A stretch of DNA of 64,000 bases, taken from UBA7446 sp965656545 (GTDB lineage: Bacteria > Bacteroidota > Bacteroidia > Flavobacteriales > Flavobacteriaceae). The notes below the pieces were generated by a model. That model did no database searches, had not been told where the DNA came from, and worked only from the letters and a program-made list of their open reading frames with translations. Numbering within the stretch: the stretch's first letter is position 1; every line of letters begins with the position of its first letter. The position numbers and the translations under genes were made by a program. This document shows, one piece after another, positions 27,403-35,335 of this stretch. The stretch lies in assembly GCA_965656545.1 (NCBI GenBank), contig CBFHKZ010000003.1:1-64000 (forward strand). Direction: 5' to 3'.

Positions 27403-27454
27403 GGTTTGGGTAAGCTGTGTTTGCATCTCGGGTCTAAAATACAAAAGAAATGGG
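27403..27454. repeat. rnhB 5'-end direct repeat, copy R3
   Basis: 52 bp with one mismatch against R1. It still spells the first eight rnhB codons on the minus strand (MQTQLTQT). It lies between the GIY-YIG gene and the end of hsdR. The 130 bases to hsdR hold nothing I recognise and may be the old rnhB upstream region. Confidence 0.88.
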
Positions 27455-27601
27455 AGGGGGGGAAACTGCCCTAATACTGAAATGGAAATGGTTAAGAAAG
27501 GGTTTGGGTGTTTAGGTATGTGTAAATCTAAGCCTTGAGTGCCAGCGGACAGGCTTGCTCGTGGGGGGCTGCAACTGTGTCTGAACTGAGTTTTGTAATT
27601 A

Positions 27602-30600
27602 TTACAACAGTTTATTTTTCTTAAAATTCTCCGCTTGTTCAAAGATGTCTTTATACACTTCGTCTCTTTCTACAGGCGGATAACCGTGTTCGTCCAAGAG
27701 AATAATCAGTCCGACTTTTAAAGCGGATTTTATATCTTCTCGCTTGCTCCAATCAGGATATTTGGCTTGTGAATCCACCAACTCTTTAACTGCTTGAGCC
27801 AATACAATGAGTTTGTCTTCTGGATATTTGAAGTCATACTTGATACACAGGTCTTTCAAAATGTCGTAAAAGGCTTTTTCCTCAAAGTCAATTCCGAGTT
27901 CGTCTCCTGCTGAAAATTCTTTTTGTACTTCCCAAATTAGGTTAGTCAAATGTTCCGCCATTTCTTCGTACACTTCGCTTTGCAAAACGTCATCTTCTTT
28001 TCGTTCATTGTACTTCTCAACCAAGGATTGCATTTTTTTGCTAAAGTCAATGCCTTTAACCTTATTGACCTTCTTTATTTCGCCAATGGCTTTAGCTAAG
28101 AGTTGTTGAAGGAGTTTGATTTTCGTATTTGGTAATTTGATTTTATTAATTTTGGCAAGATAGTCTTCATCAAAAATGTCTTGTTCTGTTTCCTGTTGGT
28201 CTCCAATTTTGAAGATTTCCTCAACACCATCACTCTGGAGAGCATCTTTTATCATCTCACGAACTTTAGCATTCATTTGAGCCGTGTCAGGGGCATTGCC
28301 TTTTGTGAGTTTAAAAACGATTGACCGAACAGCTAAATAGAAATGCGTGTAATCTCTTTCTTTTTGCGTTAATTGCTCACTTCCTGCACAAATATCATAA
28401 GCCGCTTTTAATCGTTTTACCAAGCCCATAAAACGGCTTTCCAATTCTTTGGTCAACTGAATATATTCCGCCGCCATATTCAAAGTGTTCAACTGTTCCA
28501 AAGCTGAACCACTGAAATACTTTGTACTGTTGAATTTGTAAAATACTTTCGCTAAAAGGTCTAAATGGTTTCTTACCACTAAGAGCGATTCTTGAATGTC
28601 TTCAAAGTTTTCTCTTTCGCCTTTATTGTATTTGGCAAGCGCCATATTCATAGCCTTCTTGATACCAATATAATCAATCACCAAACCTTTGTTTTTGCCT
28701 TTGAATTTTCGGTTAACTCTGGAAATAGTCTGAATTAAATTGTGCTGCTGAACAGGCTTGTCTATGTAAATGGAATCCAAGAACGGCACATCAAAACCTG
28801 TGAGCCACATATCCACCACAATGGCGATTTTGAAATTGGATTTCTCATTTTTAAACTGCCTGTCCAATTCTTTGCGATATTCTTTGGTGCCGAGTAGGTC
28901 GTACATTTCTTTTGAGTCGTCTTTGCCTCTGGTCATTATCATTTTGATACGCTCCATTGGTTTGATTTCCCTTTTGTCCTTGTCTGTTAAAACAGCTCCT
29001 GCTTCGGCTATCCGCATTTCCGCCCATTCAGGTTTTAAGGCGATTACATTTTTGTAGAACTGGTAGCCAATTTCACGACTACTGCACACAAACATTGCTT
29101 TACCTTTTACAGTTGCTCCCTCGTTTACTCTGTTTTCGTAATGGGTTACAAAGTCTTCTGCCAACTTCAACAAACGATCTGGGTCGCCAAGTATGGCGTC
29201 CATTGTTGCAGTTGCCTTTTTACTTTCTTCTATTTGGTATTCATTGGCTCCTGCTTCGGCTGCTTCTTCGTAGTATTTTTCTATTTTCTCTAACTCGCTA
29301 TTATGCAAGGCGACTTTGGCGGCTCTGCCTTCATACACAATGCGAACCGTGATTTCATCTCGTACCGATTCTGTCATTGTGTAAGCATCAACGACTTTTC
29401 CGAACACATCCAAAGTCGCATCAATTGGCGTTCCTGTAAAGCCTACAAAAGTTGCATTGGGTAAAGAATCATGCAGGTATTTCGCAAAACCAAAAGTCTT
29501 TTTCACACCTTCGGAAGTGACTTTCACTTTTTGATCAAGATTGGTTTGGCTTCTGTGGGCTTCATCGGAAATACAAATCACGTTGGTTCTTTCGGTGAGC
29601 AGTTCGGTATCTTCGGTAAACTTGTGAATGGTGGTTAAGAATACACCGCCACTGTTTCTGCCTTGCATTTTGACTCTTAAATCGGCTCTGCTTTCTACAC
29701 TTTCCACTGCATTGTCGCCAATAAATTGCTTGGCGTTGGTAAATTGTCCTGCAAGCTGGTCATCTAAGTCGGTTCTGTCCGTAATGAGTACAATCGTTGG
29801 GTTTGCAAAATGTTTGCTTTTCATCAACAAACGGGTGAGATAAAGCATTGTAAAACTCTTTCCACTTCCAGTTGCACCAAAGTACGTTCCGCCTTTGCCG
29901 TCTCCGTCTGGTTTTTCCGCTTTTTTGATGTTCTCGTATAAACTGCGAGCTGCGTAATACTGCGGATAGCGACAAACGATTTTCTCATCTTTTTTGGATG
30001 AATCGGGAATGTAAATGAAGTTCTGAACAATATCCCGTAAGCGGTTTTTATGCAGCATTCCTTGAACCAAGGTAAATATACTGTCTATGCCGTCCACATC
30101 TTTTGCCAAACCTGCAATTCTACGCCAAGCGTAGTAAAACTCATAAGGGGCAAAGAATGAACCCGCTTTGTTATTCACGCCATCACTAATGACGCACAAG
30201 GCGTTATATTTAAACAATTCTGGAATATCTCTTTTGTAACGTACCGTGATTTGCTTGTAAGCATCATAAATAGTAGTGTTCTCCTGAATGGCTGTTTTAA
30301 ATTCAAAAACTACCACAGGCAAACCATTGATGTACAAAATACCGTCTGGAATGCGCCTTTCAGTACCAACAATTTCCAGTTGATTGACAAACTTGTAAAT
30401 ATTGATATCCGTTGAATAGGGCGCTTCAGGTTCAGCAGCAATGATGTCTAAATTTTCACTTTGCCGCTGACGGTCTAAACCTGCATAATCAATAAGTGAA
30501 ATATGAATGTCTTTTTTGCTTCGGTCTTCTCGTTTTAGAATAAAACCGTCTGCCAACCACTGCATTATTTTTTTGTTGCTTTCGTAAAGGTCTGCCGAAG

Positions 30601-30814
30601 AAAGTGTTTTGAGTTGCAGAATAATGGATTTAGCTTCTATTTCGGTGAGGTTAGAATTTTGATAGCGAGTGAGTAAATAGGTTTTCAGGTCCTCTTCAAT
30701 CAACACTTCATCTTCATTGGAACGTACCAAACTACTGTCCACAAAATGCGGATAGCCTTCATTTTCTAAAAGCTCAATAAATGCCTGCTCTAATTTAGCT
30801 TCTGTGAATTTCAC
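27602..30814 (-). CDS. hsdR: Type I restriction endonuclease subunit R
   Basis: The 1070-residue motor-nuclease has a PD-(D/E)xK nuclease domain near residues 150-180 (RRIPDGIL then EFKTA). The helicase core has Walker A GATGSGKS (313-320) and an ISDEAHRSQ box, and later SF2 motifs include TGFDVPFLDS and QTISRVNRKFKGKNKG. It translocates DNA and cuts unmodified DNA together with HsdM and HsdS. All catalytic motifs are present. It is the last gene of the operon; its ATG overlaps the rhuM stop by four bases. Confidence 0.95.
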   Translation of the reverse strand: MKFTEAKLEQAFIELLENEGYPHFVDSSLVRSNEDEVLIEEDLKTYLLTRYQNSNLTEIEAKSIILQLKTLSSADLYESNKKIMQWLADGFILKREDRSKKDIHISLIDYAGLDRQRQSENLDIIAAEPEAPYSTDINIYKFVNQLEIVGTERRIPDGILYINGLPVVVFEFKTAIQENTTIYDAYKQITVRYKRDIPELFKYNALCVISDGVNNKAGSFFAPYEFYYAWRRIAGLAKDVDGIDSIFTLVQGMLHKNRLRDIVQNFIYIPDSSKKDEKIVCRYPQYYAARSLYENIKKAEKPDGDGKGGTYFGATGSGKSFTMLYLTRLLMKSKHFANPTIVLITDRTDLDDQLAGQFTNAKQFIGDNAVESVESRADLRVKMQGRNSGGVFLTTIHKFTEDTELLTERTNVICISDEAHRSQTNLDQKVKVTSEGVKKTFGFAKYLHDSLPNATFVGFTGTPIDATLDVFGKVVDAYTMTESVRDEITVRIVYEGRAAKVALHNSELEKIEKYYEEAAEAGANEYQIEESKKATATMDAILGDPDRLLKLAEDFVTHYENRVNEGATVKGKAMFVCSSREIGYQFYKNVIALKPEWAEMRIAEAGAVLTDKDKREIKPMERIKMIMTRGKDDSKEMYDLLGTKEYRKELDRQFKNEKSNFKIAIVVDMWLTGFDVPFLDSIYIDKPVQQHNLIQTISRVNRKFKGKNKGLVIDYIGIKKAMNMALAKYNKGERENFEDIQESLLVVRNHLDLLAKVFYKFNSTKYFSGSALEQLNTLNMAAEYIQLTKELESRFMGLVKRLKAAYDICAGSEQLTQKERDYTHFYLAVRSIVFKLTKGNAPDTAQMNAKVREMIKDALQSDGVEEIFKIGDQQETEQDIFDEDYLAKINKIKLPNTKIKLLQQLLAKAIGEIKKVNKVKGIDFSKKMQSLVEKYNERKEDDVLQSEVYEEMAEHLTNLIWEVQKEFSAGDELGIDFEEKAFYDILKDLCIKYDFKYPEDKLIVLAQAVKELVDSQAKYPDWSKREDIKSALKVGLIILLDEHGYPPVERDEVYKDIFEQAENFKKNKLL

Positions 30815-31815
30815 TTCTTCGGTTTCTTCAATTTTTTAATGTCTTCCTCTAACTCTTTTAAACTGGCTTCTTTTTCAATGACTTTTTGTTGTTGCTTGAA
30901 TTTTTCATATTCTTCACCTGATTTTTCCAATGCCATTTTATGCGAGATTTTTCCTGCGTGGGTCAACAACTCCCTGCCGTTCAATTGCAAAATAGAATCT
31001 AATCGCTCAATCCAATCTTTCATATACATAGGTGTTTGTTGCTGTGCCATTGTCTCAGCAAATGCCAAATATTGCTCCACCAACAAACCCAAAAGCTTTA
31101 TTTCATCTTCATTCAAATAATTTTTGGCAACACTCACCTCGGCTTTTTTTATGGAAGCCACTTGTTTTTTGTCGTAAGAAAGCATTCCCATTAATGGCAA
31201 ACTGGCATCCACACGCCTGTACACCAATTCAGCTGCGGTTTGCTCGCTGATTGCCCAAAGCAATTTGTTTTGCACGATTTTGAAAAACTCAATGGTTTTT
31301 TCGTCTTGCGGGTCATAGTCGATACTGGTAGCGTAGATGTCTTTGATTTTTTGGTAGAAGAATTTCTCCGAAAGGCGTATTTCTCGAATACGCTCTTGCA
31401 GTTCGTTGAAATAATTCATTGAGCTGCCCGACTTAAAGCGGTCATCATTGAGCGTAAAGCCTTTAATGATGTATTCTTTTAAACGCTGCGTTGCCCAAAT
31501 ACGGAATTGTGTACCCTGTACCGACTTTACCCGATAACCAACCGAAATAATAACATCTAAATTGTAGTGGTCTATTTCTCTTTCTACCTCTCTCTTTCCT
31601 TCTGTTCGAACCTGTCGGAATTTCCGACTAGTTCGATTTTGCTCTAATTCACCTTCTTCGTAAACATTTTGGATATGCTCGGTAATCGTGTTTCTAGCTT
31701 TGTCAAAAAGTGTAGCCATTTGATCTTGCGTCAACCAAACGGTTTCCTCCTGCAAGCGAACATCTATTTTGATATTGCCGTCTGGGTTTTGATATATGAG
31801 GATGTTGCTGGTCAT
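30811..31815 (-). CDS. RhuM family protein (virulence-associated RhuM-like)
   Basis: The 334-residue protein matches the RhuM family throughout its first 230 residues. An N-terminal helix-turn-helix-like part (VWLTQDQMATLFDKARNTITEHIQNVY) precedes YNLDVIISVGYRVKS and QFRIWATQRLKEYI. The C-terminus is a charged coiled coil with a lysine-rich end. RhuM genes often ride in type I restriction operons and genomic islands; their function is unknown, and DNA binding is likely from the N-terminal part. Here it sits between the reverse transcriptase (26-base gap) and hsdR (4-base overlap). Confidence 0.88.
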   Translation of the reverse strand: MTSNILIYQNPDGNIKIDVRLQEETVWLTQDQMATLFDKARNTITEHIQNVYEEGELEQNRTSRKFRQVRTEGKREVEREIDHYNLDVIISVGYRVKSVQGTQFRIWATQRLKEYIIKGFTLNDDRFKSGSSMNYFNELQERIREIRLSEKFFYQKIKDIYATSIDYDPQDEKTIEFFKIVQNKLLWAISEQTAAELVYRRVDASLPLMGMLSYDKKQVASIKKAEVSVAKNYLNEDEIKLLGLLVEQYLAFAETMAQQQTPMYMKDWIERLDSILQLNGRELLTHAGKISHKMALEKSGEEYEKFKQQQKVIEKEASLKELEEDIKKLKKPKK

Positions 31816-31841
31816 ATTAACTTATAATTGTTTTGTTTGAA

Positions 31842-33368
31842 TCAAGAAAATAATTTGTCACTTTCTCCCATTTGGTCAAGTTCTTTATCTGAAAAGGTTA
31901 TATCCATTTCCTCAATCACATTTAATTTTATTATTTCAGTTTCTTCTAATAATTTTTTGATTTTGGAATTCAACCAATTGGAATTCCATATTTGAACGGT
32001 GTTGTTAAGAACCTTTTCACACAACTTTCCTGAATAAGTTATTGATGGATCAACTTTCAATGTAATTCGCTGTAGCCAAATGTTTAAGTATGCTGTATTT
32101 GGTAGTTGGCTGAATTTATCCTTGATTTTAATTAGTAAACTTTTTCTTTCTTCAATACTTTCAATTTTAGGAATTAGAAAGCTTAGTGAAGCGGTAATCA
32201 ATTCAAACAATTTTGGATTATTGTAAGCAAGGTTCACTAATAAACTTATCAAAACATCAGGATTATGAACACTCAATCCGTCTTCGGATTTTTCTTTTAT
32301 TTTAAGCCAATCCAAAAAATGCTTGGTCTCTTTGTAAAGTGAACCTGAATTGGGAAATTCTTTACCTAAAACATATAACTGTATTAGCCATTGCTGGATA
32401 TTATCAGTTTTTCGCTTATTGTAAATCCAATGTACTTTATCTTGTTTTAAAGAGCCTAAAACAACATCATCTGTTGAGTGTGTTTTGGCTGAATTGATTT
32501 TAAAATTCAATCTTGAAAGTACATCTGAAAGCACTTTGGCAATTTCAGAAGAGAGCTGTGGGTTATTTGTAAAAATACGGTAATCATCTCGATACCTGAT
32601 TATTTTATAGTCTGTAATATTGTTGAGTTCTTCGGTTAATAAAATGTCGCCAAGCCCAAGAACCATTTCCGCTATAAAGTCCATTAATATTGAACCTTGT
32701 GGAATGCCGTTGGTTTGTCCGTAGGACATTGCTTGAATATATTCATCTAACTTTTGACCGATTTCCTTTTCTTTTGGTCTTTCTTCTGGTTTAAGTTGTT
32801 TTCTTTTTTTTGCAACTTCAACTGTATGTAAAGCCCAATCAATACTATGTGTGTATATCGATCCGTAGCAATCAGTAATATCTAAGTGCAGCAAATGATT
32901 GTATTCTAATGCAAGTGCCAAAGAGCGTTGCTCTACTTTTTGCCACCATTCATAAATCTGATTTTGTTTATCAGGATTATCGTTTTCTACTGCAACTGGA
33001 ATACTATGACATTCTATTTTATCATTGGCGTAAAACTCACCAAATCGGGTCTTAATCCTATTCCAATTATCTTCTTTAGTGATTTCCTGGACCAAGAAAA
33101 TATAAATGGCTGGATGGATTAATTGGAAAGGTCGCCAAGCAAATTTGCCATCTTTGTTATTTAGCAAAGTGTAATTTACATCTTCAACATCTTTTGGCTT
33201 TACACCTGTAGTGCTCTCCTTTAATATTTTGCCCGTTAATTCTTCTGTTAAGTTTTTCAGTAGGGTTTCAAAGCAAATGTACTCAGGCAATTCAAAAGAA
33301 CAGTAGCTTTCCTTTCTCAAGAAAAACGCCTTGGCTTCTTCGTTATTTAGGTCTAATACTGTTCTCAT
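31842..33368 (-). CDS. Reverse transcriptase family protein (RNA-directed DNA polymerase, likely defence-type)
   Basis: The 508-residue protein has the core RT motifs: HLDITDCYGSIY at 161-172 with the first catalytic Asp, GIPQGS at 221-226, and the active-site box YRDD at 259-262 preceded by IIR. The usual second-position Ala or Val of YxDD is Arg here. About 200 residues after the palm form a mostly helical C-terminal region, as in the Abi and unknown-group RTs linked to phage defence. There is no group II intron maturase domain, no retron-like msr/msd upstream and no Cas1. Only four bases separate it from hsdS, so it is expressed with the restriction operon. I cannot place it in a numbered DRT/UG class. 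Confidence 0.85.
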   Translation of the reverse strand: MRTVLDLNNEEAKAFFLRKESYCSFELPEYICFETLLKNLTEELTGKILKESTTGVKPKDVEDVNYTLLNNKDGKFAWRPFQLIHPAIYIFLVQEITKEDNWNRIKTRFGEFYANDKIECHSIPVAVENDNPDKQNQIYEWWQKVEQRSLALALEYNHLLHLDITDCYGSIYTHSIDWALHTVEVAKKRKQLKPEERPKEKEIGQKLDEYIQAMSYGQTNGIPQGSILMDFIAEMVLGLGDILLTEELNNITDYKIIRYRDDYRIFTNNPQLSSEIAKVLSDVLSRLNFKINSAKTHSTDDVVLGSLKQDKVHWIYNKRKTDNIQQWLIQLYVLGKEFPNSGSLYKETKHFLDWLKIKEKSEDGLSVHNPDVLISLLVNLAYNNPKLFELITASLSFLIPKIESIEERKSLLIKIKDKFSQLPNTAYLNIWLQRITLKVDPSITYSGKLCEKVLNNTVQIWNSNWLNSKIKKLLEETEIIKLNVIEEMDITFSDKELDQMGESDKLFS

Positions 33369-33372
33369 TTTC

Positions 33373-34506
33373 CTAATTCTCTACTGTTTGCATTTCCATA
33401 CCCTCCACAACCCCTTTCATCAGCACAGGGCAAAGCGGCTTTATGCTTGCTTTTAACTGCTCATTGATGCGTTTGCGGATTTCTAAGGTGTGGTAAATGG
33501 TAACGATGGCTTCTTGTTTTTCTATGCTTGGGATGGGTAATTTTACATCACACATATCATCCCAATTAAATGTTTCTCTGGCACTACCCCAAGAGTTGAA
33601 ACGTGCATAGCGATCAAATTCCGCTCTCTGAAAATACAGATACAAATATTCGGGAAGTAGCTCGTCAAAGTCTTTGGCTTCAAAAATAGTATAAGTACTT
33701 GAAACTAGTCCTGCTTCTCCGTCCAATATGGCAATTGAAATTTTCTCACCATTTCTTGATGTAACCGACACATAACCAAATTGCCTTGGTCTTACAATTT
33801 TATATTTAGATAAATCAAGTCTGCTTTTATTTGACTTGGTTGGGATGAAAATCTTATTAACGCTAATTCCTAAGAGATTATCAGTTTCCAAATCCGTATT
33901 CCGCTCATCCGATTGCTGAATAAATTCTCCCAATTTTTTGAGCGGTTCTTTCTTTATCAAATCTTCAATGTAGGTATCACAAATAAGCTGCAAATCATCC
34001 AAGCTATTTTGGTAGGTTTTTTGGTTGGTGAGCAAGCCTTTGTATAGGGCTACATATTTGTGTTGTTCGGCTATGTTGGGAATAGGGATTTCCATATCGC
34101 AAAGCCTACTCCATTCTAAACCACCTCTCACACTTGAATCACAATACGTCCAAGCTTTTCTGTCAAATTCAGGGCGTTGGAACTCCATCATCAAAAATTC
34201 TGGAATCAATTCATTTTCATCAATTACCTCAAAAGTGATGTATGCAGGTGAGACAAGGGCAGGTTCGTCTTCTGTGTATAATGCAACAGGTAAAACTTCA
34301 TCTCTGTTAACGTGCATTAAGTTAGTGGCGAACTGACCTTTTTGAATGACTTTGTATTTTGATAAGTCTAAACCCGATTGATTTGCTACAGAAGGCATAA
34401 AGTTTTTGAAAATATTTACACCCAATAGATTAGTAACCGCTAAATCTTTATTTCGGTTGTTTACCTTTTGTATGTAATCGCCCAAACGTTTAAAGCTCAT
34501 CTTCAT
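33373..34506 (-). CDS. hsdS: Type I restriction specificity subunit S
   Basis: The 377-residue protein contains two target-recognition halves of the same design. Each starts 'LG(D/E)(Y/F)IQ' and contains 'SKYK(V/I)...QF' and 'LPEYLYLYFQR' or 'IPEFLMMEFQR', and each ends in IPIP or LPIP followed by a helix. Each half reads one part of a bipartite DNA site, and the helices set the spacing. It directs both HsdM methylation and HsdR cleavage. The start overlaps the KilA-N gene by 17 bases. An internal methionine at residue 3 is also possible. Confidence 0.93.
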   Translation of the reverse strand: MKMSFKRLGDYIQKVNNRNKDLAVTNLLGVNIFKNFMPSVANQSGLDLSKYKVIQKGQFATNLMHVNRDEVLPVALYTEDEPALVSPAYITFEVIDENELIPEFLMMEFQRPEFDRKAWTYCDSSVRGGLEWSRLCDMEIPIPNIAEQHKYVALYKGLLTNQKTYQNSLDDLQLICDTYIEDLIKKEPLKKLGEFIQQSDERNTDLETDNLLGISVNKIFIPTKSNKSRLDLSKYKIVRPRQFGYVSVTSRNGEKISIAILDGEAGLVSSTYTIFEAKDFDELLPEYLYLYFQRAEFDRYARFNSWGSARETFNWDDMCDVKLPIPSIEKQEAIVTIYHTLEIRKRINEQLKASIKPLCPVLMKGVVEGMEMQTVEN

Positions 34507-35335
34507 TTTTTTTGGGATTTAACAATGGGGTGTGGTGTTGCAGTAAGATGCTCATTTGGCTAATGGCAATTTGATTGAGCTTTGTTAGGCGTTCACTTTG
34601 TGGTAAGCCATCGTTGATAAACACCGCATTCAGGTTTTCTAAATTGGCTAAGCAAATCAGTTGTGAAGCATTGGCATAATCTCTCATATTTCCTTTTATA
34701 CCAGGATTTTCATCACGCCATTGTTTCGCTGTTTTGCCAAACAAGGCCATATTGAGGATGTCAGCTTCATTGGCATAGACAAATGAGATTTGCTTTTTGC
34801 TCAGATGTTTCGGGATTAGATTTTCTTTTACGGCATCTGTATGAATTCGGTAGTTGATTTTTGCCAATTCTCTTTTGGCAGACCAACCCAATTGTTTTTG
34901 TTCTTCCCCTTTTAGACGTTGAAATTCTTTAATGAGAAATAACTTAATTGTCGGATTTATTGCAGAGCAAAACTCAAGGGCAATATCTTTATGAGCATAA
35001 GTTCCGCCATATTTCCCCTTTTTAACAACAATACCAATGGAATTTGTTTTTATTACCCAACTTCCGGGACTTAAAACAAAACTGGGTAAGCCGGCATTCA
35101 TTTTAAAGTGGTCGAATTCGACCACTTTAAAATCAGGATTATACAATTGTTCCCAAGTGCCAATAAATTCAATGGTACTTCTGTTTCTAATCCAATTTTT
35201 GATAATGTCAGCAGCTCGTGAATCATTCTCTTTGGTCTTTGCAATATCGGTCAGTGAAATGAAATCATTTTCCTTGAAATGAAATACGGTAATAGTAGCA
35301 CCTTTAACTTGGATTATGTTTTTCTTCTTGCTCAT
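34490..35335 (-). CDS. KilA-N domain protein
   Basis: The 281-residue protein begins with a KilA-N domain: 'NDFISLTDIAKTKENDSRAADIIKNWIRNRSTIEFIGTWE' through 'VIKTNSIGIVVKKGKYGGTYAHKDIALEF'. KilA-N is a DNA-binding fold common in phages and large DNA viruses. The C-terminal half ('SFVYANEADILNMALFGKTAKQWRDENP') recurs in KilA-N genes inside type I restriction operons; function is unknown. The gene overlaps hsdM by four bases (ATGA). It contains a perfect 34-bp palindrome at 35100-35133. Confidence 0.9.
   Translation of the reverse strand: MSKKKNIIQVKGATITVFHFKENDFISLTDIAKTKENDSRAADIIKNWIRNRSTIEFIGTWEQLYNPDFKVVEFDHFKMNAGLPSFVLSPGSWVIKTNSIGIVVKKGKYGGTYAHKDIALEFCSAINPTIKLFLIKEFQRLKGEEQKQLGWSAKRELAKINYRIHTDAVKENLIPKHLSKKQISFVYANEADILNMALFGKTAKQWRDENPGIKGNMRDYANASQLICLANLENLNAVFINDGLPQSERLTKLNQIAISQMSILLQHHTPLLNPKKNEDEL
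35100..35133. repeat. Perfect 34-bp palindrome inside the KilA-N gene
   Basis: Two 17-base arms with no spacer, centred on GAATTC; each arm contains taaagtggtcgaa or its complement. It lies in coding DNA for FKVVEFDHFK. As RNA it would form a long hairpin inside the operon message, upstream of hsdS, RT, rhuM and hsdR. Confidence 0.9.

Noticed and set aside
27349..27642. Minus-strand frame of 97 codons containing MQTQLTQT
   Set aside because: The peptide comes from rnhB repeat R3; the rest is out-of-frame reading of the hsdR 3' end and the GIY-YIG 5' end.
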